Below, in pieces: positions 52,998 to 60,813 of a DNA stretch of 60,813 nucleotides. Position 1 is the first letter of the stretch. Each line of letters starts with the position of its first letter. Origin of the DNA: a bacterium (GTDB taxonomy: Bacteria > Bacillota > Clostridia > Lachnospirales > Lachnospiraceae); the NCBI GenBank assembly GCA_030535455.1, contig JAUNJY010000025.1, positions 1 to 60,813 of the forward strand. The letters are read 5' to 3'. Under the pieces are notes generated by a model. That model worked only from the letters and a program-made list of their open reading frames with translations. It made no database searches and was not told where the DNA came from. A program made the position numbers and the translations under genes.

Positions 52998-54211
52998 ACT
53001 TTCTCCTTCATCTGCATACGGCCGAAATTGTACTTCATAAAACGATATTCATAACCTATCGTATCTAGTATGCTTGTCGGAACTGTAGCCTTATACACAA
53101 CTTCCTTGGTAAGAACTTTACCAAAACACTCTGCCTTTGGTTTCTCCATTACTTCTGTATCTTTTTCTAATGGATAAACTTCACCTGCATCATCAGTTAT
53201 TAGATAGGTAAACTTTTGTTCCAACGGATTATTTATTGTAAGGAATACATCTGTCTGATCCCCATTTTTCTTCTTTTGAATTTTCTTAATAACATAGGCA
53301 TTGTTTAAATTAAATACTAGCAGATTTCTAAACATAATTCTGCCTTTACGGTATTGTAATTCATTCCAGATTTCCTCTCCGTATTTTAGTTCAAACACAT
53401 ACATTCGTAATGCAGCATTTAAACCTCCTTTGGAAATGATCATATCATTCATGACCATAATACGTTCCTTTAAGAATGCAACGAAGTCCTGCTGTTCTTC
53501 TTCTGAAAGCTCTTTGTGCAGCTTATTCTTTAAACAGGAAGAAATCAGGTTCATAATGATATTCTGTACATAGTAAATTTCAGTTCCATAGAGTTGCACA
53601 GACAATTCATTTAATGTTTTTGCAAACTGTCCTAACTTTCCTGTATACCAGTCTTCTTCAACCGTAAGCACAGTTTTCTTATACTTAACAGAACACCTTG
53701 CCAAAGAAAGGTATGTCTTAGCTTGTAAACAAAGGCTTGTAATCCCTAGCAGACGTTCTAAAGGCTCTGCCTGAATAAGAGATAACACTTGCTCTTTGTA
53801 TTTACTCTGAATCATCAATGGCGCTATATCCATCATAGCATTAGAAGCCTCATTTACAATATAATGAATGCCTGCTTCACCGCATGCCGAAATCAGTTCA
53901 GCTTCTCCAGCCTCCATCTGTTCCATTAACATAGGAAGGGAGTTTCCTTCCCAATACTCGCCTGCTTCCAAGACATTCAGATAGCTTCCTTTTACATCGC
54001 AAGAAGAAACCTCAGAAACGATTTCAACCTTATCCGTATATTCGTTAAGAACCTCTTTCAGTTCACTTATCTCTTCCGCCATCTCTACAATGACCTGAAC
54101 CACATCATGGGATAACTTCCCATATATAGACTGAAGTGTCTTTTCAAATTTCTTATCCGTAGTCTCAGGAGAAACCTTTACAATAACAGATAGTACATAG
54201 TTATTTTTCAT
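52994..54211 (-). CDS. Degenerate GT2-like protein, paralogue of the N-terminal half of the next upstream protein
   Basis: Protein of 405 residues. The start LSVIVKVSPETT followed by TLQSIYGKLSHDVVQVI lines up with the GT2 entry of its neighbour (AVIPVYNVEDYLEETLESVI), but the donor-binding motif is gone: where the neighbour has NVFDSDDIW this protein has NVLEAGEYW. The C-terminal part FELKYGEEIWNELQYRKGRI (about 285) matches FLLSLKYGRDIRKELICMND of the neighbour. It is therefore probably a catalytically inactive glycosyltransferase-like protein, perhaps a scaffold. It starts immediately after the neighbour's stop codon and overlaps the next gene. Confidence 0.75.
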   Translation of the reverse strand: MKNNYVLSVIVKVSPETTDKKFEKTLQSIYGKLSHDVVQVIVEMAEEISELKEVLNEYTDKVEIVSEVSSCDVKGSYLNVLEAGEYWEGNSLPMLMEQMEAGEAELISACGEAGIHYIVNEASNAMMDIAPLMIQSKYKEQVLSLIQAEPLERLLGITSLCLQAKTYLSLARCSVKYKKTVLTVEEDWYTGKLGQFAKTLNELSVQLYGTEIYYVQNIIMNLISSCLKNKLHKELSEEEQQDFVAFLKERIMVMNDMIISKGGLNAALRMYVFELKYGEEIWNELQYRKGRIMFRNLLVFNLNNAYVIKKIQKKKNGDQTDVFLTINNPLEQKFTYLITDDAGEVYPLEKDTEVMEKPKAECFGKVLTKEVVYKATVPTSILDTIGYEYRFMKYNFGRMQMKEKV

Positions 54212-56935
54212 TTATTTTTCCTCCTTACTACATTTACCCATATTACAAATCGCATCATAAATACGTTTTGAATTGTTTTGATCAAATGCCAGATAGAACT
54301 TTTCAAGTCGTTCTTCATAAGTACGCTGCATCTTACAATCACGCTCAATTGTTTCGATGATTGTTTCAACTGCTTTCTCGTACTCTTCACATACTGGACC
54401 AAATCCATCACGTTTATAATCCCAGTATCCTTTGTCATAAACTGCATGTTCAAAGAATTCTTCTCTGTCAAACTGAATATAGATTACCGGTTTCTTAAGG
54501 TATGCAAAATCATATGCAACACTGGAATAGTCTGTAATCAGTAAGGAATTATTTAAGAATTCATCGCGATACGTAATCCCCTCTTTCTGAATTCGGATCA
54601 CATCATTTCCATCAAAGTCTCCCACATTAGCAATATTATTTTGATGTAAACAGAATTTTCCGGTATACCCCTTCTTCTTCATTGCTGTAAGAATTCGTTC
54701 GTCATTGATTAAACGGTTATAGAAGTGATAGAATTCAGATTCTGCAAATGCAGGATTATAAGCACGATCACCTGTCTTTGGATCCATTTCACTTGCAAGG
54801 CTTGGTCTCCATGTTGGAAGGAAGATAATCTCTTTCTTAGCAGGATCTTTTTGTACAAGACGGTCATATCTTGCAAACCCGGTAAGAGCAACTTTTTCCT
54901 CTTCATAGTTATATTCATTTTGAACAATGGAGTCATATTCCGGTTTTGCTGCCGTAATAAATAATCCCAGGTTCTTATGAAACTTATTAAGCCAGGACGA
55001 TAAATCATCCTTAGTAATTCCATGTTGTAAGAATACCATGTCAAAATGACATAATGAGCGTACAAATGGTGCTGCCGCTTCAAATGGATTTCCGATATGG
55101 TCTTCCGCATGAGAAGAAATCACTTTATCTGCAAGCAATGTGTATAGTAGATGTTTCGTGGATTTATATTTGATAACATTCCCTAATTTTTTCATTCGTT
55201 TATAATCTTTAGAGGTAGCTGAAATTACATAATATGCTTCGATTGTCTTATCCGGATGATTTTTCATATATTCAAAAAATGCCTCGCCATTATCGCCTGC
55301 ATAATTAACACGGTCAGAAATCAGCCAGATTTTCTTCTTTTGACTCTTCTTTTTACGCCAGTAACGTTTTCTAAGCTTTAGCCCCTGTTTTGCAGCTGCA
55401 ATCTCTGTATCGGACCAATTTCCGCTCTTAATGCCCGCCTTAATATCTTCGGTAAGCAACGCTTCCCATTTCTTACGGTTTTCAATGGTGTTTGAACTTG
55501 CTCTTACTAGATTATTGTCTACTGTAATCAGAAAGTCATCGTTTTCATAATACGTATATTTGGATTTTCCATTTATTTTACCAAACTTTCCAAATGCTAC
55601 TTTTGAAGTAAATCGATGCTGATGAAAGCTACCACATAACTGATAGGTTCTTCCCTCTTTTAATGGCAGGCTGATTGCAAACTTCTGTGGATGTACTACT
55701 GTGATGCCAAGGAATTCTGCTTCACCGCAGAAGGTTGGCTCTTTTTCAATCGGATACTGTCTTCCCTCTTCATCTTCAAACCAGAATTTCATAAATGGTT
55801 CTAGCATTGTAAGCACACGACCTTCTATTATTAAGTCACTTGCCTTTACATCTACAATATCTGCACGAATGGTCATAATAGTATTCAAATTACAAATTGC
55901 AATGTTGTTAAAATACAGCTTGTCATTCATACAGATCAGTTCCTTACGAATATCCCTTCCATATTTCAATGACAGTAAGAAGATTTTTTCATTTGTATAC
56001 ACCCTTGCTTGCGTTGTGATGATATCATCTTCACATTCCTGTAACAGTGTTCGAATAATTCGATGATACTCTAGCTTCTGTTTTTCATCTAGCACATCAT
56101 TCACTGCTTCACGAAGTCTCCATTGTAATTCATATACGAATAAGTTTTGATAATAAGGAATTACTTCACCAAACTTCTGTCTTGAAAGCTCCATTAAAGC
56201 ACCATAGAAGGTAAGAGGAGTTTCTAAGAACCACTCAAATGACTTATGTTTATTCTGTACGGCAGAAGTTCCTGCAAAGCGTTTTCTGTAGTAGTATACT
56301 GGATCAGCAAGTACTCCATACTGTTCCTTTTCAAGAATGATTTTATTGATATATAAGGAATCTTCCCCATAACGCATCTCTTCTAAATACTTAAATTTTC
56401 TTGCAGCCTCTGTTTTAATCAAGCATGGTGCGGCATGGTTTTGTAACTCATCATAGTTATTATGAATGTTTACAATTCGATCCCTATGGTGCTTTGTTCT
56501 TGATAGTACGTGAACATGGCTTGCTGCCTCAAAATGAATGATTTTACAAGAAACCACGTCAATTTCATCGTAATGTGCTTCAAAGAAGTTATATGCCTTT
56601 GAATACGTATCTAAGCTCCAGATATCATCCGAGTCAAACACATTGATATACTTTCCTTCAGCATAGCTGATACCGTTATTTCTAGCACAGCTTACTCCTG
56701 AGTTTTCCTGATAAATATACGTAATGTTGTCTGGATATTTTTTTTGGTATGCACGACAGATTTTCTCACTATCATCCTTACTTCCATCATTCACTAAGAT
56801 AATCTGGATATTCTCTTTAAAGCCAATGTCCTGATTTATTACTGATTCTAGTGTCTCCTCCAGATAATCTTCTACATTATAAACAGGAATTACTGCCGTT
56901 ATCTTATACTTATACTCTTCACTACACGTGCTCAT
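54212..56935 (-). CDS. Bifunctional GT2 glycosyltransferase / TagF-like phosphotransferase
   Basis: Protein of 907 residues. N-terminal GT2 domain (about 8-240) with VIPVYNVEDYLEETLESVIN, LVNDGSKDDS and the DXD-like FDSDDIW; a middle region (about 290-500) of beta-rich sequence; and a C-terminal CDP-polyol phosphotransferase (about 540-900) with VFLQHGITKDD (His about 664), LTGFARYDRL, IFLPTWRPS, FCLHQNN (LHQ rather than LHP) and LITDYSSVAYDFAYLKKP. It probably adds a sugar and polyol phosphate to the same polymer. AAAGGAGAC precedes the ATG, which overlaps the upstream gene by 14 nt. Confidence 0.88.
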   Translation of the reverse strand: MSTCSEEYKYKITAVIPVYNVEDYLEETLESVINQDIGFKENIQIILVNDGSKDDSEKICRAYQKKYPDNITYIYQENSGVSCARNNGISYAEGKYINVFDSDDIWSLDTYSKAYNFFEAHYDEIDVVSCKIIHFEAASHVHVLSRTKHHRDRIVNIHNNYDELQNHAAPCLIKTEAARKFKYLEEMRYGEDSLYINKIILEKEQYGVLADPVYYYRKRFAGTSAVQNKHKSFEWFLETPLTFYGALMELSRQKFGEVIPYYQNLFVYELQWRLREAVNDVLDEKQKLEYHRIIRTLLQECEDDIITTQARVYTNEKIFLLSLKYGRDIRKELICMNDKLYFNNIAICNLNTIMTIRADIVDVKASDLIIEGRVLTMLEPFMKFWFEDEEGRQYPIEKEPTFCGEAEFLGITVVHPQKFAISLPLKEGRTYQLCGSFHQHRFTSKVAFGKFGKINGKSKYTYYENDDFLITVDNNLVRASSNTIENRKKWEALLTEDIKAGIKSGNWSDTEIAAAKQGLKLRKRYWRKKKSQKKKIWLISDRVNYAGDNGEAFFEYMKNHPDKTIEAYYVISATSKDYKRMKKLGNVIKYKSTKHLLYTLLADKVISSHAEDHIGNPFEAAAPFVRSLCHFDMVFLQHGITKDDLSSWLNKFHKNLGLFITAAKPEYDSIVQNEYNYEEEKVALTGFARYDRLVQKDPAKKEIIFLPTWRPSLASEMDPKTGDRAYNPAFAESEFYHFYNRLINDERILTAMKKKGYTGKFCLHQNNIANVGDFDGNDVIRIQKEGITYRDEFLNNSLLITDYSSVAYDFAYLKKPVIYIQFDREEFFEHAVYDKGYWDYKRDGFGPVCEEYEKAVETIIETIERDCKMQRTYEERLEKFYLAFDQNNSKRIYDAICNMGKCSKEEK

Positions 56936-58616
56936 CTTCTGTCTCCTTTTTATTTCCTTTCAATATCTGAGCCTCAATTGCCTTACAAATACGCTCACTG
57001 TTTTTATCATCAACATATTTAAAATATTCCATATGCAATGTTTCCTGTTTGCTCGTCAATGCAAACTGGTTTTTTATACATTCTTCCATATTTTCAATCA
57101 GCTCATCTACGCTGTCTGCAGTTGGCCCAAATAATTCCTTTTTCATATCTATATAACTTCCATGAACCTCTAAATAATCTTCAAGGTCAAACTGATAAAA
57201 TACTACCGGCTTCTTTTGATAGAACATATCCCAAGAAACACTAGAGTAGTCTGTCACCAACATTTTGCACTTCATCATAATTTCATTAAGAGGTGCTGTA
57301 CCAAACGCAATAAATTCTATGCGGTCTGAATCACTTGCAAATTCACCGATGTAGTCCTTGAATTTTGGATGTAGATAGAACTTCACTCTAACATCATTTT
57401 TCTCAAGCATCTGATGAAACATTGGATTTTTAAGTAATGTCATATACTGCTTATAGTAATCACTTTCACGAAAAGCTGCTTCTGTATATTCTTCTAACCA
57501 GCTTCTCCATGTCGGCATGATCAAAATGTCCCTGCTTCCCTCCGACTGATCCTCTAATACATCCCATCTGGCAAATCCGGTAATCGGAATCTGATTCTCC
57601 CTATATCCAAAGTTTGCTTTAACGATTTCTTTTTCAAAGTCCGATGTGGTAATAAATAAATCGCATTCTCCTCGTTTCCCTTTACCGTAGAAGAAATCCA
57701 CCTGCTTCATGGCAGTAACTCCATGTTGAAGAAATACCAGTTTCTTACGTTTGATAAATGGGAATAACACGCTTCCCTTCCTTCTCCAAGCATAGATATG
57801 TGCCTTGGCATCCGTACTCACTAAAAGCCTTGCTCCAAGTGCATACGTAATATGCCTAATGCTCATAAAGTCAATGACATTTTCCTTATATGGCATAAGC
57901 TTTTCTCGGTCCGGAGAATCCTTTGTGATGACATAGTAAATCTTACAATTCATAGCCTTTTCCATGTTATGTTCCATGCAATAGCGGAAGAAATAATAGC
58001 CATTATCCTGCGCCATTTCTGAATATTTTTCATATACTAGAAAAATATTTTTATGTTTTAGAATTGGAAACGTCAAAAGAAATCTGGCAACTGCTAGGCG
58101 TTCCTTCAGTTTGATTCTATAATCATCATAGTCTCCGTATTTTCTATACTGTAGTGCAATATTTCTAGCACTATTTACAAATGGATAGACAAACATACCA
58201 TCTTCGTACTTGTAGGAATTTTGAAAGAATAAAGAACAATATTTGGCATAATTAGTATAATCACGATTTACAAGCTCCATTTCACACTCTTTACCGTCAA
58301 TTTCGATCACTGCAAAAAAGAACCAAATCAGAGGTTTCAGCTTAAGAGCCTCAAAGTCTATGACACTTTCAAACGTAATCTGTCCCTTGTTCTCTTTTAC
58401 TTTCACAAGTTCAAACAGGTACTGTTCTTCGTCTTGTTCTCTCTTTGCTGAATAGGACAGCTTTAACTGCTTATACATTGCCTGTTCCAGCTTAGGAACT
58501 CTTATCCTGTAATAAAGCAGGTTTCTCTTTACTTTTGCCTTTACTACTTTCCCTACGATTTTTTTCTCGCCTATTTTATCTATTAACTCATTTACTTCCA
58601 TTCTCTTTCTATCCAT
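56922..58616 (-). CDS. TagF-like polyol-phosphate transferase, first gene of locus 2
   Basis: Protein of 564 residues. The N-terminal 190 residues are a beta-rich region of the type often attached to TagF-like proteins. The catalytic part (about 195-555) has LVFLQHGVTAMK (His about 311), ITGFARWDVL, IMPTWRSWLEEY, KFYLHPKF (His about 425) and LVTDYSSVSWDMFYQKKP. It is the first gene of the second wall-polymer operon. Initiation at ATG 58616 is uncertain because GGAG lies only 1 nt away; an in-frame ATG five codons later is also possible. Confidence 0.87.
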   Translation of the reverse strand: MDRKRMEVNELIDKIGEKKIVGKVVKAKVKRNLLYYRIRVPKLEQAMYKQLKLSYSAKREQDEEQYLFELVKVKENKGQITFESVIDFEALKLKPLIWFFFAVIEIDGKECEMELVNRDYTNYAKYCSLFFQNSYKYEDGMFVYPFVNSARNIALQYRKYGDYDDYRIKLKERLAVARFLLTFPILKHKNIFLVYEKYSEMAQDNGYYFFRYCMEHNMEKAMNCKIYYVITKDSPDREKLMPYKENVIDFMSIRHITYALGARLLVSTDAKAHIYAWRRKGSVLFPFIKRKKLVFLQHGVTAMKQVDFFYGKGKRGECDLFITTSDFEKEIVKANFGYRENQIPITGFARWDVLEDQSEGSRDILIMPTWRSWLEEYTEAAFRESDYYKQYMTLLKNPMFHQMLEKNDVRVKFYLHPKFKDYIGEFASDSDRIEFIAFGTAPLNEIMMKCKMLVTDYSSVSWDMFYQKKPVVFYQFDLEDYLEVHGSYIDMKKELFGPTADSVDELIENMEECIKNQFALTSKQETLHMEYFKYVDDKNSERICKAIEAQILKGNKKETEDEHV

Positions 58617-58680
58617 GCTCCAGTAATTTCCCTTTATTTTTATCTTTCTTAACGAATAGTATGTTCAAAACACGTTTATT

Positions 58681-58809
58681 TTATATCCAGTCCGTTTTCT
58701 TACCGCCCAAAAAAATCCAAGTTTCTTGTCCACTTAAATCCTTTGGACATCCAAACTTGGATTTTCCTTTCGAAAGCCATCGCTTCCGAACACTGTCGTA
58801 TTTTGTCAC
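58681..58809 (-). other. Possible 42-codon leader ORF overlapping the locus 2 attenuator
   Basis: A GTG about 10 nt after the predicted transcription start opens a 42-codon frame (starting MTKYDSVRKRWLSKGKSKFG) that runs through the terminator hairpin. No ribosome binding site is visible, so translation is doubtful, but the open frame across a structured region is notable. Confidence 0.25.
58709..58765 (-). terminator. Terminator or attenuator in the locus 2 leader
   Basis: AAAATCCAAGTTT and AAACTTGGATTTT arms (13 bp, perfect) with an inner GTCC/GGAC stem, followed by TTTTTTT on the minus strand. It lies between a strong promoter and the first gene of the operon; it could also end the DUF1858 transcript. 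Confidence 0.85.
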
Positions 58810-58825
58810 CTGTATATTTAGTGGA

Positions 58826-58854
58826 ATTATAGCATATTTACTGGATTAGTGCAA
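58826..58854 (-). promoter_or_regulatory. Strong promoter of wall-polymer locus 2 leader
   Basis: TTGCAC, 17-nt spacer, perfect TATAAT with an upstream TG (extended -10) on the minus strand. Transcription would start near 58819, about 200 nt before the first gene. Confidence 0.7.
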
Positions 58855-58878
58855 CAAAAAAGAGCATTTTTTATGGAA

Positions 58879-59076
58879 TTATCCGTTAATATGACTATCT
58901 AATTTTTCGACTAATTCTTCAACCTCACAATTATGGGTCATGCATGCCTGTTCTAATGTCTCTCTTGGTGACATATGGCAGGAAACACAATTCATCCCCA
59001 TCTCTCTAAAGCATTGTTCTGCCGTAGGATAAGATTGCAAGATTGCGCCGATTAATGAATATTTTGTAATAACCAT
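58879..59076 (-). CDS. DUF1858 small redox-type protein
   Basis: Protein of 65 residues with the DUF1858 pattern: an N-terminal MVITKYSLIGAILQSYPTAE, then MGMNCVSCHMSPRETLEQAC. The CVSCH cysteine pair (about 30-33) is the redox or metal-binding site expected in the family, which is often described as hybrid-cluster-protein-associated or disulfide-oxidoreductase-like. The ATG at 59076 has AAAGGAG 7 nt upstream; the longer frame is not needed. Confidence 0.88.
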   Translation of the reverse strand: MVITKYSLIGAILQSYPTAEQCFREMGMNCVSCHMSPRETLEQACMTHNCEVEELVEKLDSHING

Positions 59077-59152
59077 GTTTTTTCTCCTTTTCGCTATGTA
59101 TTGACTATTTATTCTATCATATAAACACAAAAAATAATATTTTTATTTACTC

Positions 59153-59181
59153 TTGACATTCTCTTTTGACAAGACTATTAT
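59153..59181 (+). promoter_or_regulatory. Promoter of the T-box/BASS transcript
   Basis: Perfect TTGACA, 17-nt spacer, TATTAT on the plus strand. The T-box leader starts about 35 nt downstream. Confidence 0.8.
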
Positions 59182-59227
59182 TTAGTTAATTTAAACATCA
59201 TTATACATATTATACCATTTTAAATTC

Positions 59228-59480
59228 ATTGATGAGAAAAAGTAATATAAGATGTATTCCCACAGAGAGTCAGTGCTTGGTGGAAACTGACGAATATCCT
59301 TATATGAAAATCCTCTCTGAGAATTGCAGCTGAACCCATAAAGTAAGCGGCAACGGACGCTCCCCGTTATAGGAGAAACGTATTATTTGTACGTCAAAGA
59401 GTCATCTGAAACACAGATGGAACCAGGGTGGTAACGCGGAAATCAGACTTCGTCCCTTTTAACAGGGGCGGAGTTTTTTT
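59228..59480 (+). promoter_or_regulatory. T-box riboswitch leader, specifier probably AUC (Ile)
   Basis: The T-box sequence AACCAGGGTGGTAACGCGG is at 59421-59439. Stem I begins GATGAGAAAAAGTA, has the ATATAAG/CTTATAT helix above the specifier loop, the AGAGAG bulge and the GGTGG apical loop. By analogy with known leaders (GAA, one base, then the codon), the loop GAAAATCC presents AUC for isoleucine; AAU or AAA cannot be fully excluded. Stems II and III (ACGTA/TACGT) follow. Uncharged tRNA would stabilise the antiterminator and allow transcription of the BASS gene. Confidence 0.93.
59447..59480 (+). terminator. T-box leader terminator
   Basis: ACTTCGTCCC pairs with GGGGCGGAGT (10 bp with G-U pairs) and seven T follow. 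It is mutually exclusive with the antiterminator formed by the T-box sequence. Confidence 0.9.
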
Positions 59481-59555
59481 ACGTTTACGCCAACAATGAG
59501 CCCAAGTCTTATATGACCTATTCGGCTTTCAAACAAATTTTAAGGAGGGTGTATT

Positions 59556-60533
59556 ATGAACACACTAAAAAAAATCAGTAAGTTTTTATCCAGCCACACA
59601 TCACTATTTATCATTGCAGTCGCCGTTGTAACCTTCTTCCTTCCCAACCTTTTCTCCTGGGTAAAAGGAACCAGTCAGACCATCATTATCGGCATCATTA
59701 TGTTTGGCATGGGCCTTACACTGACCACCGACGATTTTAAAATTCTTGCAAAACGTCCTTTCGATATTTTGATTGGCGCCGTTGCACAGTATACCGTTAT
59801 GCCTCTGCTTGCTTTTTCCATTACAAGGCTTCTTAACCTTCCGGATGACATTGCCATTGGACTAATCTTAGTGGGATGCTGTCCTGGCGGTGTTTCCTCC
59901 AACATTATGTCCTTCCTCTGCCATGGTGATGTTCCATTTTCTGTTGGTATGACTACCGTCTCCACAATCTTATCACCAATCCTTACTCCAATCCTTGTAC
60001 TTACCCTTGCCGGAAAATCCATCCAAGTAAATGCAGTGGGAATGTTCATTTCCATCTGTGAATCTGTTTTGCTTCCTATTGCCTTTGGTTTCTTGCTAAA
60101 TCATTTTCTTGGAGAAAAGAAAGGATTTCAGGATGCCCAGGCACTTATGCCTGGAGTATCTGTTACCGGGCTTGCCTTTGTTGTAGGTGGCGTCATCGCT
60201 TTACAAGGTGCTAACTTCTTTAAATCTGGAATTATGATTTTTGTCGCTGTCTTACTACATAACACAATTGGCTACTTACTTGGATATAGTGCTGGTAAGT
60301 TAACAGGAATGCCAGTTGCCAAAAAACGTACGATTTCCATCGAAGTCGGAATGCAAAATGCTGGCCTTGCCACCAATCTGGCAACTGTCCATTTTGCTGC
60401 ATTTCCACAGGCAGCCTTGATCAGCGCTGTTTCCTGTGTATGGCACTCTATCTCAGGAACCCTTTTAGCTGGCTTCTATGCTTATCTTGATACGAAAAAA
60501 GTAGAGGTTGTAAAGGAAGAACTTGTAGCTTAG
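59556..60533 (+). CDS. BASS/SBF-family sodium:organic acid symporter
   Basis: Membrane protein of 325 residues with about ten helices of the bile acid:sodium symporter fold. Family hallmarks are the substrate-site segment LVGCCPGGVSSNIMSFL (about 106-122) and EVGMQNAGLATNLATVHF (about 265-282). BASS members transport bile acids in animals, but in bacteria and plants they carry ketoacids, pantoate or similar organic anions. The T-box leader ties expression to amino-acid starvation, probably isoleucine, so a branched-chain ketoacid or amino-acid precursor is the likely substrate (inference). AAGGAGGG precedes the ATG. Confidence 0.92.
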   Translation: MNTLKKISKFLSSHTSLFIIAVAVVTFFLPNLFSWVKGTSQTIIIGIIMFGMGLTLTTDDFKILAKRPFDILIGAVAQYTVMPLLAFSITRLLNLPDDIAIGLILVGCCPGGVSSNIMSFLCHGDVPFSVGMTTVSTILSPILTPILVLTLAGKSIQVNAVGMFISICESVLLPIAFGFLLNHFLGEKKGFQDAQALMPGVSVTGLAFVVGGVIALQGANFFKSGIMIFVAVLLHNTIGYLLGYSAGKLTGMPVAKKRTISIEVGMQNAGLATNLATVHFAAFPQAALISAVSCVWHSISGTLLAGFYAYLDTKKVEVVKEELVA

Positions 60534-60599
60534 GTCGTTTTTTCAGAACAAAGTGTGTGTTCCACACACTCTCACGCTTAAAATAACTGCAAAGAACAC

Positions 60600-60731
60600 A
60601 CACTTTGCCCGCGCCGAACTCGGTCGCGGAAGCGACATCTTCCTCTCGAGTGAGTGCGCAATCTGGCTTTCTGGTTTTTAGAAAGCCTTTTAATACATAG
60701 GAGGCTTCTCGAAGAGAAGTTTCCTATGTAT
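60600..60731 (+). repeat. Dispersed structured intergenic element, copy B
   Basis: Full-length partner of copy A (16726-16859), directly downstream of the BASS gene. The upstream arm CAAAGTGTGTGTTC (60549-60562) pairs with GAACACACACTTTG (60594-60607); in copy A this stem has a different sequence but is still paired. It includes GTCGC-GGAA-GCGAC, the GGCTTTCT/AGAAAGCC terminator stem followed by TTTT, and the ATACATAGG..CCTATGTAT hairpin. Confidence 0.8.
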
Positions 60732-60732
60732 T

Positions 60733-60761
60733 AAAAAAGAGACTGCTCTTGGAGCAGTCTC
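60733..60761 (-). terminator. Terminator of a minus-strand gene beyond the window
   Basis: GAGACTGCTC and GAGCAGTCTC arms with a 3-nt loop, followed by TTTTTT on the minus strand. Confidence 0.75.
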
Positions 60762-60813
60762 AGACTGTAGACAATTAAACTCTAGCAGTCACTTCAGCGC
60801 ACTGCTTATAGGA
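60762..60813 (-). repeat. 3'-UTR tag and start of another hairpin-array element, cut by window end
   Basis: On the minus strand AATTGTCTACAGTCT precedes the terminator, and further up GCAGTGCGCTG and TCCTATAAGC match the element at 48442-48780 (GCAGTGCGCTG, TCCTCTAAGC). The rest lies outside the window. Confidence 0.7.

Noticed and set aside
54709-55110. Minus-strand 133-codon frame inside the GT2-TagF gene
   Set aside because: It overlaps the TagF domain coding sequence in another frame, has no ribosome binding site and shows no family motifs.
58535-58849. Plus-strand 104-codon frame over the locus 2 leader
   Set aside because: It is antisense to the start of the TagF-like gene and to the leader hairpin and lacks a ribosome binding site.

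Overview
The window looks like a chromosomal segment of a low-GC, Gram-positive anaerobe of the Clostridia, most likely a Lachnospiraceae relative. The evidence is the AT-rich codon use, strong GGAGG ribosome binding sites, sigma-A style TTGACA/TATAAT promoters, a T-box leader, a putative yybP-ykoY manganese riboswitch, CDP-polyol wall-polymer genes, and families common in that group (DUF1540, DUF1858, FIST, DUF2207, YkgJ). The genus cannot be fixed from sequence alone. No tRNA, rRNA, insertion sequence, prophage or CRISPR array was seen. Almost all genes are on the minus strand; the plus-strand genes are a FIST/coiled-coil pair, a 43-residue micro-ORF, a YgjP-type metallohydrolase and a T-box controlled BASS transporter.

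Layout. 1-422: 5' part of a LysM protein with Cys-Pro repeats, not complete in the window. 627-7356: galactoside operon (TetR regulator, GH2 beta-galactosidase, GPH symporter, GH36 alpha-galactosidase) with overlapping genes, its own promoter, a likely operator and a terminator. 7592-15408: small operons and single genes (MBL hydrolase plus DUF2207 membrane protein, DUF1540, ArsC/Spx-like, HPt, then divergent FIST and coiled-coil genes, GNAT, CDF transporter). 15641-16573: CaCA cation exchanger behind a putative Mn2+ riboswitch whose leader carries a dispersed repeat. 17339-21780: aminotransferase, cysK, LysR and an HPP-like membrane protein. 21893-32732: wall-polymer locus 1, with tarI and tarJ (CDP-ribitol supply) and four proteins carrying CDP-polyol phosphotransferase (TagF-like) domains, one of them a three-domain fusion with an HAD domain. 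32987-45454: mixed housekeeping (Asn/Cys-rich protein, YgjP, Cof HAD, two atypical Dus proteins, MATE, YaaA, YkgJ, an unrecognised membrane protein, a phosphoesterase, SfsA, a DEAD-box helicase). 45583-48276: a TetM-like ribosomal GTPase fused to a Rae1/YacP-type NYN ribonuclease. 48780-58616: wall-polymer locus 2, with three more TagF-like proteins, a degenerate GT2 and a secreted beta-helix protein, behind a strong promoter and a leader with an intrinsic terminator. 58879-60533: DUF1858 protein and the T-box/BASS transporter.

How the parts fit. TarI and TarJ would make CDP-ribitol, and the nine TagF-type domains in seven proteins would polymerise or decorate a polyol-phosphate wall or capsule polymer. 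Two of those domains have lost the catalytic-looking residues. Locus 2 adds a GT2-TagF fusion, a split and apparently dead copy of the same architecture, and a beta-helix protein that may act on the surface polymer.

The least explained signals are non-coding. One is a family of 3'-UTR modules in which a conserved tag (TTTCATTTGTCTACAGTCT on the coding strand) lies directly before intrinsic terminators, sometimes expanded into arrays of hairpins with the terminator duplicated. A second is an approximately 130-nt structured element, present almost identically at 16726-16859 and 60600-60731. Searches across related genomes would be needed to show whether these are known families.
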